A DNA stretch of 64,000 bases from Acidovorax sp. SUPP3334. GTDB taxonomy: Bacteria; Pseudomonadota; Gammaproteobacteria; Burkholderiales; Burkholderiaceae_C. The stretch lies in assembly GCF_030159055.1 (NCBI RefSeq), contig NZ_BQXQ01000026.1:1-64000 (forward strand), in the 5' to 3' direction. Below, one piece after another: positions 27,257-37,003 of this stretch. The notes beneath the pieces are model-generated. The model saw only the letters and a list, made by a program, of their open reading frames with translations, ran no database searches and was not told the DNA's origin. Position numbers and translations under genes: made by a program. The first letter of the stretch is position 1, and every line of letters begins with the position of its first letter.

Positions 27257-30200
27257 TGCAGCAGAGTGCCGCCTACGAACACAATGGCCGTCCCGTCACG
27301 CGCGAGGCGTTCTATGCCATCGCCTGCGACCCCGACCGCAACGTGGCGGTGGAGGCTTGCGCGGGCGCCGGCAAGACCTGGATGCTGGTCTCGCGCATGC
27401 TGCGGGCGTTGCTCGACGGCTGCGCGCCGCATGAGATTCTGGCGATCACGTTCACGCGCAAGGCGGCCGGCGAGATGCGCCAGCGCCTGCAGGAGTGGCT
27501 TGAAGCGTTCGCGCAGGCCGAGCCCGAACTGTTGGCCCAGGAGCTGATTGCGCGTGGAATCCCGGCCGAGCGCGCTCTGGACAAGCGCGAGGTGCTACAA
27601 AAACTGTACCGCTCCATGCTCGAATCCGGCCGGCCGGTGCAGATCCGTACCTTCCACAGCTGGTTCGCCGCGCTGCTGGGCACCGCGCCGCTGGCCGTGC
27701 TGCATGCACGCGGCCTGCCGGGAAACTACGAATTGCTGGAAGACGACGCCGAGGCCGTGCGGCAGTTGTGGCCGGCTTTCCTGCAGCAGGTCGCCGACGA
27801 CGCCGCGCTGCATGCCGACTACCTCGCGGCCGTGGCCTCGCACGGGCGCTCGCAAACGCACAAGGCCCTGGGCGCGGCGCTGTCCAAACGCATCGAATTC
27901 GAGTTGGCCGATGCCGCTGGCGTGGTCGATGCGTCGGTCGCGCCGTTCCAGGATTTGTTCCAGGACCTGCAAGGCTTGGCCACTCCGGCCCATGCGCTGC
28001 AAGGCTCTGCCGCGCGGTTGCGCTGGCTGGCCCGCGCGAGTGCCTTGGGCACCGAATCCAACAAGACCCCGCAAAAAGCAGCCGACGCGGTCGTCGATGC
28101 CTTCGCGTGCGAAGACCTGCCAGAGCGCCTGGAGCGTCTGCGCCGCGCCTTCTTCGTGGCCAAGGAAGACCGGCTCAGCAAAAACCTCGAAAAGTTCGCC
28201 GTGGCGCAGGAGGCCGAGGCCGAACTGCAGCGCCTGTGCCAGGCGCGCCGCCAGCACGAGGCATGGGACTACCACCAGCGCATGGCCCGGCTCACGCGAG
28301 CGCTGGTGGCCGCCTATGCCGCGCTCAAGCGCGACCGCGGCTGGGTGGACATGAACGATGTCGAGCGCACGGCGCTGGTGATGCTGTCCGATCCGGTGCT
28401 GAGCGGCTGGGTGCAGGAGCGGCTGGACGCCCGTGTCCGGCATCTGCTGGTGGACGAGTTCCAGGACACCAATCCGCTGCAGTGGCAGGCGCTGCATGCC
28501 TGGCTTTCGGGCTACGTCGGCGCGGGTGGCGGGCGGGCGCCCAGCGTGTTCATCGTGGGCGATCCCAAGCAGAGCATCTACCGCTTTCGCCGGGCCGAGC
28601 CGCAGGTGTTCCTGGCTGCCCAGGCTTTCGTGCGCGAGGGCCTGGGTGGCGATTTGCTCAGCTGCGACCACACTCGCCGCAATGCCACCGGCGTGATCGC
28701 AGCGGTGAACCAGGTCATGCAGACCGCGCAGGCCCAGGGCGAGTACGCGGGTTTTCGGGACCACACCACCGAGTCGTCCGATCCGGGCATGCTGCTGCGC
28801 CTGCCCGCGATCACGGCTCCCGAAGACAGCGGTGGAGCCGCTGCCGACCCGCTGGCGTGGCGCGACAGCCTCACGCAGCCGCGCCACGAGCCCGAGGAAA
28901 CCCTGCGCATGCGCGAATGCACCCAGGCCGCCCGATGGGTGGCCGAGCGCATCGCTGCGGGCGTGGCGCCGCGCGAGGTGCTGGTGCTGGCCCGCAAGCG
29001 AGACCGCCTGGCCGCCATGCAGGATGCGCTGCGAGAACTGCACCTGCCTTGCGTGCAGCCTGAAAAAGCCGAATTGGCCGAGGCGCCCGAAGTGCAGGAC
29101 GTGATCGCGCTGCTGGACGCCCTCGTATCCCCCGGCCACGACCTGTCGCTGGCCCGCGCGCTGCGCTCGCCGCTGTTCGGGGTGGGAGACGACGTGCTGG
29201 TACGGCTGGCACTGTGGCGCCAGCAACCCGAGAACCGCGAAAGCAGTTGGCTTGATTTGCTATTAAAAAGTGAGCATAATGCCGGCGATTTAATTGCGCT
29301 GGGGGCCGATTTGGCTCTGTATAAAGGCTGGTTCGATGCGCTCCCGCCACACGATGCGCTACAAGCCCTCTACACCCACCGCGATGTGCTGGCCCGCTAT
29401 GCCGGCGCCGCGCCACCCACGCAGCGCGCCAGCGTGCTGGCCAATCTGCGCGCGCTGCTGTCGGCCGCGCTGCAGATCGACGGTGGCCGCTATCTCACTC
29501 CTTATGCCTTCGTGCGCGCCATGAAACGCTCGGGCCAGCGGGCCCCGGGGCGGGTGGACGCGCAGGCCGTGCGCCTGCTCACCGTGCACGGCGCCAAGGG
29601 CCTCGAAGCGCACAGCGTGCTGCTGCTGGACACCGACACCCGGCCGCAAAAGGCCGAAACGATGGGTGTGCTCGTGGATTGGCCTGGGGAAGAGCCGCTG
29701 CCGCGCAGCTTCGTGTTCCTGGCCAGCGAGAGCGCGCCGCCGCCCAGCGCGGTGGACATGCTCGCGGCCGAACAGGCAGAGCGCCAGCGCGAAGAGCTGA
29801 ATACCTTGTACGTGGCCATGACTCGCGCCAAACATTGCCTGGCCATCTCTTCGGTACAGCCATCGGCATCCGCTCCGGGCAGTTGGTGGAACCGTCTGGC
29901 GCCGCTGCTGGAGGACGTGCCCGAAGCGCCGGGCGCCGATCCTGACGAGGTGGAACAAGCGCTCCTGGCGACGGCAGAGGACCGCGCCGTGCTGTCCGAG
30001 CTGCCCACTTGGTCCCCGCCGCAAAAGCCCGAGCCCGATGGCCCGGCGGCGCTTGCCGTGGCGCGATCCACCCCGTTGTCGCGCCAGGGGGAGGCCATGC
30101 ACCAGTTGCTGGAGCAGGCTGGAATGGCGCAAGCCGGCGAGGCCCTGCGCGACGCGGAATGGACGGCGTTGCGGCTGGGTCGGCTGGCGGGCGATTTCGA

Positions 30201-30654
30201 CCTGCCGCCCGAATCGGCAGCCTGCGCTGCGGAGATGGCGCGGACCATCCTGAGCGGCGAGGGCGCCTGGGCCTGGGACGCTGCGTGTGTCGATCGCGCA
30301 GTGAACGAGGCCACCATCGTCCATGCCGGGCAGACGCTTCGCATCGACCGCCTGGTACGCCGCACCAGCCCTGTCGAGTCGCCGACCTGGTGGGTGCTGG
30401 ATTACAAAAGCGCCGCGGACCCTGAACGCCGTCCGCAACTGAGGGCCCAGTTGCTGCGCTACCGCGACGCCGTTCTGACCCAGATGTCGGGTCACGGGGT
30501 GCGTGCGGCTTTCCTGACCGGAGACGGGCGGATGGTGGAAGTAGGAAGCGAGACGCCTGCACCTGCACCTGAAAATGTCGCTCCGCCCATTCCCGTGGCG
30601 ATGTCTGCCCCTGCACCGCCACCGCCGGGCCCGGTCCAAGGCGATCTGTTTTGA
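27253..30654 (+). CDS. addA: AddA-like helicase-nuclease subunit
   Basis: A 1133-residue UvrD-type helicase with Walker A CAGAGKTWMLVSRML, motif II HLLVDEFQDTN, motif III VGDPKQSIYRFRRAE, motif V LLTVHGAKGLEAHSVLLLD and motif VI TLYVAMTRAKHCLAI. The C-terminus carries a PD-(D/E)XK nuclease (WWVLDYKSA, LRAQLLRYRDAV). The ATG overlaps the addB stop. A copy of the dispersed repeat lies in frame at 29256-29307 (residues about 668-685, LLLKSEHNAGDLIALGA), between helicase motifs, where extra residues are tolerated. Together with AddB it resects DNA ends. Confidence 0.9.
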   Translation: MMQQSAAYEHNGRPVTREAFYAIACDPDRNVAVEACAGAGKTWMLVSRMLRALLDGCAPHEILAITFTRKAAGEMRQRLQEWLEAFAQAEPELLAQELIARGIPAERALDKREVLQKLYRSMLESGRPVQIRTFHSWFAALLGTAPLAVLHARGLPGNYELLEDDAEAVRQLWPAFLQQVADDAALHADYLAAVASHGRSQTHKALGAALSKRIEFELADAAGVVDASVAPFQDLFQDLQGLATPAHALQGSAARLRWLARASALGTESNKTPQKAADAVVDAFACEDLPERLERLRRAFFVAKEDRLSKNLEKFAVAQEAEAELQRLCQARRQHEAWDYHQRMARLTRALVAAYAALKRDRGWVDMNDVERTALVMLSDPVLSGWVQERLDARVRHLLVDEFQDTNPLQWQALHAWLSGYVGAGGGRAPSVFIVGDPKQSIYRFRRAEPQVFLAAQAFVREGLGGDLLSCDHTRRNATGVIAAVNQVMQTAQAQGEYAGFRDHTTESSDPGMLLRLPAITAPEDSGGAAADPLAWRDSLTQPRHEPEETLRMRECTQAARWVAERIAAGVAPREVLVLARKRDRLAAMQDALRELHLPCVQPEKAELAEAPEVQDVIALLDALVSPGHDLSLARALRSPLFGVGDDVLVRLALWRQQPENRESSWLDLLLKSEHNAGDLIALGADLALYKGWFDALPPHDALQALYTHRDVLARYAGAAPPTQRASVLANLRALLSAALQIDGGRYLTPYAFVRAMKRSGQRAPGRVDAQAVRLLTVHGAKGLEAHSVLLLDTDTRPQKAETMGVLVDWPGEEPLPRSFVFLASESAPPPSAVDMLAAEQAERQREELNTLYVAMTRAKHCLAISSVQPSASAPGSWWNRLAPLLEDVPEAPGADPDEVEQALLATAEDRAVLSELPTWSPPQKPEPDGPAALAVARSTPLSRQGEAMHQLLEQAGMAQAGEALRDAEWTALRLGRLAGDFDLPPESAACAAEMARTILSGEGAWAWDAACVDRAVNEATIVHAGQTLRIDRLVRRTSPVESPTWWVLDYKSAADPERRPQLRAQLLRYRDAVLTQMSGHGVRAAFLTGDGRMVEVGSETPAPAPENVAPPIPVAMSAPAPPPPGPVQGDLF
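29256..29307. repeat. Dispersed ~50-bp repeat, copy 2 (inside addA)
   Basis: It runs from tttgctattaaaaagtgagc to attgcgctgggggcc and keeps both the left gctatta core and the right gcgctggnggcc block of the family. Its low GC stands out from the surrounding helicase gene. It is read without disrupting the frame. Confidence 0.7.
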
Positions 30655-30737
30655 CGGCTCGACGGCCACGGATTTCAATATCCGCGCCCGCCGCGCCGCT
30701 CTGCCCGTGTTTTTCCGATTAGACGCAAAGGTTGAAG

Positions 30738-32087
30738 ATGACTGTTTCCGAATCGCCCACCCCGGCATTGGCCTGTGATGTCGCCGTGATCGGTGGGGGC
30801 CCTGCCGGGCTGATGGCTGCCGAGGCGGTGGCCGGCAGCGGCTTGGCGGTGCATGTGTTCGACGCCATGCCGTCCGTGGGCCGCAAATTCCTGCTGGCCG
30901 GCAAAGGCGGCCTCAACCTCACGCACTCCGAGCCATTCGAGCCGTTCGCCGGGCGGTTCGGCGAGCGCCGGGCAGCCATAGAGCCCCTGCTGCAGTCGTT
31001 CGGTGCGGATGCGGTGCGCGCGTGGGCTCAGGGGCTGGGTGTCGATACGTTCGTCGGCACTTCGGGCCGCGTGTTTCCGTCCGACATGAAAGCCGCGCCG
31101 CTGCTGCGGTCATGGCTGCACCGGCTGCGCGGGCAGGGCGTGCGGTTTCACATGCGACACCGGTGGCTCGGCTGGGGCGAGCCGGTCGCCGGGGCCATGT
31201 CGCTGGGTTTTGCCAGCCCTGCGGGCCTGGTGCCGGTGCACGCCCGGGCCGTGGTGCTGTCCTTGGGGGGCGGCAGCTGGGCCCGCTTGGGTTCCGATGG
31301 CGCCTGGGTGCCGCTGCTGGCCGAGCGGGGCGTGCCCGTCGCGCCGCTGCGGCCGGCGAACTGCGGTTTCGATGTCGTGCGCGCAGGCGCCTCGGCGGTC
31401 GAGACGCGGCGGGAGTTTCTGCGGGAACTGATCGGCCGGGGGCCGGACTCCGCAGGCTGGACGCCGCATTTCACGGAGCGCTTTGCCGGGCAACCCTTCA
31501 AATCGGTCGCGCTGCATTTTTCCGACAGCCAGGGGCGTTCGTTCAGCCGCCGGGGCGAGTTCGTCGCCACGGCCAGCGGAGTGGAAGGCAGCCTCATCTA
31601 TGCCGTCTCCAGCCTGCTGCGCGACGAGATCGAAGCGCACGGCCACGCTACCTTCACACTCGACCTGCTGCCGGACCACACACCCGAGCGCGTGCTCAAA
31701 GAGGTGCGCCATCCGCGCGGTGCCCGCAGCCTCAGCAGCCACCTCAAGAGCCGGCTGGGGCTGGACGGCATCAAGATGGGCATTCTTTACGAACAGCTGG
31801 GCAAGGATGGCCTCGGCGACGCGGCGGCACTGGCCCAGGCCATCAAGGCATTGCCCATCACGGTGGGTGCCACCCGGCCGCTGGACGAAGCCATCAGCAC
31901 GGCTGGCGGCGTGCCTTTCGAAGCAATGGACGAGCACCTCATGCTGAAGGCCGTTCCGGGTGTTTTCTGCGCGGGCGAAATGCTGGACTGGGAGGCGCCC
32001 ACCGGTGGCTACCTGATGACCGCGTGCATGGCCAGCGGCGTGGCCGCGGCCGAAGGCGCCAAGACCTGGCTACAGCGGGGAGGTTGA
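30738..32087 (+). CDS. HI0933/BaiN-like FAD-dependent flavoprotein
   Basis: A 449-residue Rossmann flavoprotein. The dinucleotide motif is VAVIGGGPAGLMAAEAVAGSGLAVHVFDA, followed by GRKFLLAGKGGLNLTHSE, typical of the HI0933/YhiN family. The C-terminal FAD contact is GVFCAGEMLDWEAPTGGYLMTACMASG. The reaction of most members is unknown. ATG 30738 is preferred to TTG 30732. It follows addA by 83 bp and converges with the diguanylate cyclase gene, overlapping it by 18 bp. Confidence 0.88.
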   Translation: MTVSESPTPALACDVAVIGGGPAGLMAAEAVAGSGLAVHVFDAMPSVGRKFLLAGKGGLNLTHSEPFEPFAGRFGERRAAIEPLLQSFGADAVRAWAQGLGVDTFVGTSGRVFPSDMKAAPLLRSWLHRLRGQGVRFHMRHRWLGWGEPVAGAMSLGFASPAGLVPVHARAVVLSLGGGSWARLGSDGAWVPLLAERGVPVAPLRPANCGFDVVRAGASAVETRREFLRELIGRGPDSAGWTPHFTERFAGQPFKSVALHFSDSQGRSFSRRGEFVATASGVEGSLIYAVSSLLRDEIEAHGHATFTLDLLPDHTPERVLKEVRHPRGARSLSSHLKSRLGLDGIKMGILYEQLGKDGLGDAAALAQAIKALPITVGATRPLDEAISTAGGVPFEAMDEHLMLKAVPGVFCAGEMLDWEAPTGGYLMTACMASGVAAAEGAKTWLQRGG

Positions 32088-33311
32088 GCGCGACCGCTGG
32101 CGGCGAGGGCGCTGATCCGGCGCGGGGTCGGCCGTGCTGCCCTGCGGTCCCGAGTGCATGCAAAAGCGGTTCTTGCCTTCGCGCTTGGCATGGTAGAGCG
32201 CCAAGTCGGCGCGCCGCATCAGGTCGGAGGTGGTGCAGGCAGCCTCGCCCCGGGTCAGCCCGGCGCTGATCGAAAGGCGGCGGCCGCTGAAAGCAGGGTG
32301 CTCGGGCGGCACCGCGTACAGCGTGTTCACGGCGGCAACGAGTGCCTGGGCCAGTTCGCGGGCTTCAGCCAGGGTGGCGCCTTCGATCACCACCCCGAAC
32401 TCTTCGCCCCCGAGCCGGCCGCAGAGATGCCGGCCTGCATGCCGCTTCAGCATCGCGGCCACTTCTTTCAGGACCACATCGCCCTGGTCGTGCCCGAACT
32501 GGTCGTTGATCGACTTGAAGTCATCGATGTCGATCATCAGAAAGTACAGCCCGTCGATGCGCCCCGCATCCTGCAGCCCCTGCAGGTGCTTGAGCAGGCT
32601 GCGGCGGTTGGCCAGGCCCGTCAGCGCGTCTTGATACGCCAGGGTTTCCAACTCCAGTTGCTGCCGGTAGCTTTCTTCCCGCAGGCGGGAGATGGCCATG
32701 TTCAAGAAGAAGCCGAGCAGCGAAGACATCGTGACCAGCAGCAGGATCCAGATGGGATCGTGCGCCACGGACATCTGCTGAAAATTACCGTGCCCGAAAG
32801 CAAACCAGATGACCGCGATGGAGGCCAGGTAGTGCCACACCGTGATGAACATGTAAGCGACCAGCAGCGTGAACGCCACGCCCAGCGCCACGCACCAATA
32901 GACGCCTGCCGGGCTGGGTGCCGACAGCAGCCAGAAACCGTGTGCCAGCAAGCCCGTGGCCGGCAGCGCCGCCGTGACCACCCGTCCTGGCGTGCTCGCG
33001 AACATCGAAGCCGTGATGCAGCAGACGAAGGCGATTGCCAGCAAGGCGAACAGGATGTTGTCGTAGCGGTAGGCCGGATCGGCCAGGTACCAGGCCATTG
33101 CCCAGCCGGTGCCCCCGAAGGCCAGCACGGAGGCGTTCACGCGCCGCATGCTGCGGAAGGTGCGCAGGTCCAAGGGCTGCGCACCTTGGACGCCCTGGCG
33201 CGAGATGGCGGAGGTGCCGGCTGCCCGGTGGGCAGGAGCGAGGCCGCCCTGCCCAGAGGACAAGCCTGCCGCAGTCGACCCGGCGGCTCCCTGCGCGCGA
33301 ACATCTGCCAT
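32070..33311 (-). CDS. Membrane diguanylate cyclase (GGEEF)
   Basis: A 413-residue protein with a disordered N-terminus, about six membrane segments (residues 60-215) and a C-terminal GGDEF domain (about 240-390). The active-site motif is RLGGEEF and the upstream FLMIDIDDFKSINDQFGHDQGD is intact, so synthesis of cyclic di-GMP is likely. The RxxD inhibitory site normally nine residues before the GGEEF is absent (AGRH is found), so product inhibition is not expected at that site. The membrane part resembles a 6-helix sensor of unknown ligand. The start at 33311 is preferred; the frame continues to 33476 without family features. Confidence 0.88.
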   Translation of the reverse strand: MADVRAQGAAGSTAAGLSSGQGGLAPAHRAAGTSAISRQGVQGAQPLDLRTFRSMRRVNASVLAFGGTGWAMAWYLADPAYRYDNILFALLAIAFVCCITASMFASTPGRVVTAALPATGLLAHGFWLLSAPSPAGVYWCVALGVAFTLLVAYMFITVWHYLASIAVIWFAFGHGNFQQMSVAHDPIWILLLVTMSSLLGFFLNMAISRLREESYRQQLELETLAYQDALTGLANRRSLLKHLQGLQDAGRIDGLYFLMIDIDDFKSINDQFGHDQGDVVLKEVAAMLKRHAGRHLCGRLGGEEFGVVIEGATLAEARELAQALVAAVNTLYAVPPEHPAFSGRRLSISAGLTRGEAACTTSDLMRRADLALYHAKREGKNRFCMHSGPQGSTADPAPDQRPRRQRSRSTSPL

Positions 33312-33503
33312 ACCAGGACCCTTGCTTGGCAAAAGAACCCAATGTAACCCAGCCGTTTCAGTGCAGGGGCATTTGAAAATGCGGCAAGCCTCTGCTCGGC
33401 CGTACGGGCTGCAAGATGCGTTGGCAGGGGCTTGGGGAAAAGCGCGGATCGAGCGATCCGGCGGGGGAGGCACCATGCTTTGAAAAGCATGGCAGAAAGA
33501 AGA

Positions 33504-33604
33504 AGTTGACGAGCCTTACCCCCGGCACTGACTCTACAGTTAGGGCTGCTTGGTTCCCCACCTGACCCGGTTGGCTGCTTCACCATGCGGGGAGGCCCGT
33601 CACC
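33504..33604 (-). ncRNA. ffs: Signal recognition particle RNA (4.5S, bacterial small type)
   Basis: Minus-strand RNA containing the conserved SRP core gtcaggtggggaaccaagcagcc-type block: the universal GUCAGG, a GGAA tetraloop closed by GG/CC, then AAGCAGCC. The 5' segment gacgggcct and 3' segment aggctcgtc pair over nine positions, closing the long helix. A -10-like TACAAT (complement at 33609-33614) sits about seven bases before the proposed 5' end, and a T-rich stretch follows the 3' end. Ends are estimates. It binds Ffh to target membrane proteins. The location beside a divergent dnaX is usual for this group. Confidence 0.88.
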
Positions 33605-33767
33605 GGCGATTGTAGGCGATAAAACTTTGGTGGCCTTCCACCCAGACCCTGCCGGCCGTGCTGATGTTTGCAGCATGGCCCGGCAACCCAGGCGTGCCGG
33701 TGCGTTGCGGGGATTCGGTAACCCGGCGGGCCGGTGAGGCCGGCGCACCCACATAGAATCACCCCCC

Positions 33768-35765
33768 ATGTCCTACCTCGTGCTTGCCCGCAAATACCGT
33801 CCCAAGACCTTCTCGGAGATGGTGGGCCAGGAGCATGTGGTGCAGGCGCTGTCCAATGCGCTGACGCAGCAGCGGCTGCACCATGCTTATCTTTTCACCG
33901 GCACGCGCGGCGTTGGCAAGACGACGGTGTCGCGCATTCTCGCCAAGTCGCTCAACTGCCAGGGCCCGGACGGGCAGGGCGGCATCACCGCCACGCCCTG
34001 CGGCGTGTGCCAGGCCTGCACCGACATCGACAGTGGCCGTTTCGTCGACTACACCGAGCTGGACGCCGCTTCCAACCGCGGGGTGGACGAAGTGCAGGGC
34101 CTGCTGGAGCAGGCCGTGTACAAGCCGGTGCAGGGGCGCTTCAAGGTCTTCATGATCGATGAAGTGCATATGCTCACCAATACGGCCTTCAACGCCATGC
34201 TGAAGACGCTGGAAGAGCCGCCCGAATACCTCAAGTTCGTGCTGGCCACGACCGATCCGCAGAAGGTGCCTGTCACGGTGCTCTCGCGCTGCCTGCAGTT
34301 CAACCTGCGCCCGATGGCGCCGGAGACGGTGCTGGACCATCTCGGGCGCGTCCTTGCCCAGGAGAACGTGCCGGCCGAGCCCCAGGCGCTGCGCCTGCTG
34401 TCGCGCGCGGCCCGGGGGTCGATGCGCGATGCGCTGTCGCTCACCGACCAGGCCATCGCCTTCGGCAGCGGCCAGCTGCAGGAAGCCGGTGTGCGCCAGA
34501 TGCTGGGCAGCGTGGACCGCTCGTATGTGTTTCGCCTGATCGAAGCGCTGGCGCAGGGCGACGGGCGCACGGTGGTGGAAACGTCCGATACCCTGCGTTT
34601 GAACGGCCTGTCGGCCGCCTCCACGCTGGAGGAGATGAGCGCCGTGCTCCAGCGCATGGCCGTGATGCAGGCCGTGCCGAACATGGCGCAGGCGCTGGAC
34701 GCCAGCGACCCTGAGGCGGCTGAAATCGCCCGCCTGGCCGCGCAGATGCCTGCGGACGAAACCCAGTTGCTATACAGCATCTGCCTGCATGGCCGCGCCG
34801 AACTGGGCCTGGCGCCCGACGAATATGCCGCGCTGACGATGGCGCTCTTGCGCCTGCTGGCCTTCAAGCCGTCGGACAGTGCAGCGGCTTCGGCCCCTTC
34901 GGCTGAAAAAAAAACTCTGACGCCGGTTGATCCTGCACCGGCCCATCGTCCGGCGCCGGCTCCGGCTCCGGCGGTAGCCGCCGCAGCGTCTTTCGAGACA
35001 CGCCCGCAGGAGGCCGTTGCCGCTTCGCTGCCTGCCGACGCCAACCATGAGGCCGGCGTGGATGGCGATCCCGCATTCGTACCTGCCTCTGCCCCTGCCG
35101 GCATGCCGTCGCAGGCCAGCCCGCAAGCGCCGCCCGCGCCAGCCGAGGGCGGGCCGTCGGCGCCCGCTGCCGTACATCTGCCTGTCCGTGCGCCCGCCGA
35201 CATGCGCCGCACGCCCACCGCGGCACCTGCCGCTTCGCAGGCACCATCTGCCAGGCCTGTCCAGCCCGCACCGTCACCCGAATACATGGCGATTCCCGTG
35301 CGTGTGGCACCGGAACCCGGTGCACGCCTGCAACCGCTTCCCGCCACCGGCAACACCCCTGCCGCTGCCCGCTACACGGCGACCGAAGAGGGCGATGTGT
35401 GGCACGCCACGGTGCAGCAACTGGTAGCGGCCGAAGCCATTTCGGCGCTGGTGCGCGAATTGGCGCTGCAGTCCCAACTCGTCGCTCGCGATGCCGGGCA
35501 CTGGCTGCTGCGGGTGGAGCGCGAATCGCTCAACCAGCCCGTGGCGCGCGAGCGCCTTCGGGCGGCGCTGGAGGCTGCCGGCCATGCGAAGCAGATCAGC
35601 GTGGAGCTGGGCGTGGTCATCGACAGCCCGGCCCGGCGCAATGCGGCGGCGGCGGCGGAACGCCAGCGCGTGGCCGAAGAGATCGTGCACAACGACCCGT
35701 ACGTACAGGCGCTGGTGCGGGATTTCGGCGCCAAAATCGTGCCGGGCAGCATCAAGCCGGCGTGA
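33768..35765 (+). CDS. dnaX: DNA polymerase III subunits tau/gamma
   Basis: A 665-residue clamp-loader subunit. The AAA+ domain has Walker [21 protein letters not shown], the four-cysteine zinc module (CQGPDG..., CGVCQAC), Walker [10 protein letters not shown] and sensor motifs [19 protein letters not shown]. Domain III ends near residue 370, then an Ala/Pro-rich linker leads to the tau-specific C-terminal domain (about 540-665). At codons 380-382 there is a run of nine A; a one-base slip in either direction meets a stop within a few codons, which would make a gamma-like product of about 383-387 residues. It starts the dnaX-ybaB-recR cluster. Confidence 0.96.
   Translation: MSYLVLARKYRPKTFSEMVGQEHVVQALSNALTQQRLHHAYLFTGTRGVGKTTVSRILAKSLNCQGPDGQGGITATPCGVCQACTDIDSGRFVDYTELDAASNRGVDEVQGLLEQAVYKPVQGRFKVFMIDEVHMLTNTAFNAMLKTLEEPPEYLKFVLATTDPQKVPVTVLSRCLQFNLRPMAPETVLDHLGRVLAQENVPAEPQALRLLSRAARGSMRDALSLTDQAIAFGSGQLQEAGVRQMLGSVDRSYVFRLIEALAQGDGRTVVETSDTLRLNGLSAASTLEEMSAVLQRMAVMQAVPNMAQALDASDPEAAEIARLAAQMPADETQLLYSICLHGRAELGLAPDEYAALTMALLRLLAFKPSDSAAASAPSAEKKTLTPVDPAPAHRPAPAPAPAVAAAASFETRPQEAVAASLPADANHEAGVDGDPAFVPASAPAGMPSQASPQAPPAPAEGGPSAPAAVHLPVRAPADMRRTPTAAPAASQAPSARPVQPAPSPEYMAIPVRVAPEPGARLQPLPATGNTPAAARYTATEEGDVWHATVQQLVAAEAISALVRELALQSQLVARDAGHWLLRVERESLNQPVARERLRAALEAAGHAKQISVELGVVIDSPARRNAAAAAERQRVAEEIVHNDPYVQALVRDFGAKIVPGSIKPA
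34906..34914 (+). promoter_or_regulatory. A9 slippage site in dnaX
   Basis: Nine consecutive A in gct-gaa-aaa-aaa-act. Reading one base back continues aac-tct-gac-gcc-ggt-tga; reading one base forward continues ctc-tga. Both give truncation exactly at the junction between the clamp-loader domains and the tau linker. Transcriptional slippage on an A9 run in dnaX is documented in Thermus thermophilus; its use here is inferred. Confidence 0.55.
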
Positions 35766-35850
35766 CGGCGTTGCCAGCCGGCCGAATCGCTATTCACTAT
35801 TCTTTCGTTCCAGTCTCTCCTCTCATTCCCATCAGAAAAGGAAACGCACC

Positions 35851-36183
35851 ATGTTCAACAAGGGACAACTCGCCGGCCTCATGAAGCAGGCCCAGGCCAT
35901 GCAGGACAACCTGAAGAAGGCCCAGGACGAACTCGGCAACATCGAAGTGGAAGGCGAATCCGGCGCCGGCCTGGTCAAGGTCCTCATGACTTGCAAGCAT
36001 GACGTGAAGCGCGTGACCATCGACCCCAGTCTGCTGGCCGACGACAAAGAGATGCTGGAAGACCTGGTGGCTGCCGCCTTCAATGCGGCCGTGCGCAAGG
36101 CCGAAGAAACCTCGCAGGAAAAGATGGGCAAGCTGACCTCCGGCATGCCTGGCCTGCCCCCGGGCATGAAGTTTCCTTTCTGA
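35851..36183 (+). CDS. ybaB: YbaB/EbfC-family nucleoid-associated protein
   Basis: A 110-residue DNA-binding dimer of the YbaB family: [28 protein letters not shown] helix, the strand region [33 protein letters not shown], and the C-terminal [13 protein letters not shown]. It binds DNA with little sequence preference. The position between dnaX and recR is strongly conserved. Ribosome binding site aaaagga precedes the ATG. Confidence 0.95.
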   Translation: MFNKGQLAGLMKQAQAMQDNLKKAQDELGNIEVEGESGAGLVKVLMTCKHDVKRVTIDPSLLADDKEMLEDLVAAAFNAAVRKAEETSQEKMGKLTSGMPGLPPGMKFPF

Positions 36184-36348
36184 AGACCTTCAGCGTTCGC
36201 CATCGCATTCGCCGGCCACTGCCGGCCACGCTGCGCTCTGCGGGGCGTGGATGGTGCGGGGCTGGTGAACCGCTGGCTCCATCGGTGTGCGGCGCACACC
36301 GTTCTTTCGTTCTCTGAACCCTCTCGTTTTCCATCGCCCTTTCGCTCC

Positions 36349-36939
36349 ATGTCCGATACCAACTCCCTCGATGCCCTGGTCCAGGCTTTGCGCCGCCTGC
36401 CGGGCGTGGGCGTGAAGTCGGCGCAGCGCATGGCGTTTCATCTGCTGCAGCACGACCGGGAAGGGGCCGAACTGCTCTCGCGTGCGTTGCACGAGGCGAC
36501 GGTGTCGGTGCACCACTGCGAACGCTGCCACACCTTCACCGAAGCGGCGGTGTGCGATACCTGCCTGGACCCGGCGCGCGATGCCTCGCGCCTGGCGGTG
36601 GTGGAAACGCCTGCCGACCAGTCGGCGCTGGAACGCACTGGGGCTTTTCGCGGGCTGTATTTCGTGCTGATGGGGCGCCTGTCGCCGCTCGACGGTGTGG
36701 GCCCGAAAGAAATCGGGCTGAAAAAGCTCATGGAGCGCGCCTCCGACGGCGTGGTGCAGGAGGTGATCCTGGCCACGAACTTCACGGCTGAGGGCGAGGC
36801 CACGGCCTATGTCATCAGCGAGGCGCTCAAGAGCCGCGGCGTGCACGTGACCCGGCTGGCCCGGGGCGTGCCCGTCGGCAGCGAACTGGAATACGTGGAC
36901 CTGGGCACGATCGCGCACGCGCTGGTCGATCGCCGGTAG
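36349..36939 (+). CDS. recR: Recombination mediator RecR
   Basis: A 196-residue protein with an N-terminal helix-hairpin-helix ([24 protein letters not shown]), a four-cysteine zinc finger ([16 protein letters not shown]) and a TOPRIM domain ([18 protein letters not shown]...[11 protein letters not shown]). With RecF and RecO it loads RecA on gapped DNA. The start at 36349 ([10 protein letters not shown]) is chosen; the frame opens at 36247 without family similarity. Third gene of dnaX-ybaB-recR. Confidence 0.96.
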   Translation: MSDTNSLDALVQALRRLPGVGVKSAQRMAFHLLQHDREGAELLSRALHEATVSVHHCERCHTFTEAAVCDTCLDPARDASRLAVVETPADQSALERTGAFRGLYFVLMGRLSPLDGVGPKEIGLKKLMERASDGVVQEVILATNFTAEGEATAYVISEALKSRGVHVTRLARGVPVGSELEYVDLGTIAHALVDRR

Positions 36940-36941
36940 CA

Positions 36942-36986
36942 CTATGAAATTGATAGCTGCCAGCGATTGACCTGATTGCGCTGGAG
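36942..36986. repeat. Dispersed ~50-bp repeat, copy 3 (recR-MAPEG gap)
   Basis: ctatgaaattgatagctgcc followed by agcgattgacctgattgcgctggag. It keeps the left gctat/atagctgcc core and the right gcgctggag block, and fills nearly all of the short intergenic space. Confidence 0.7.
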
Positions 36987-37003
36987 CACGAAAAGGCTTG
37001 AAG

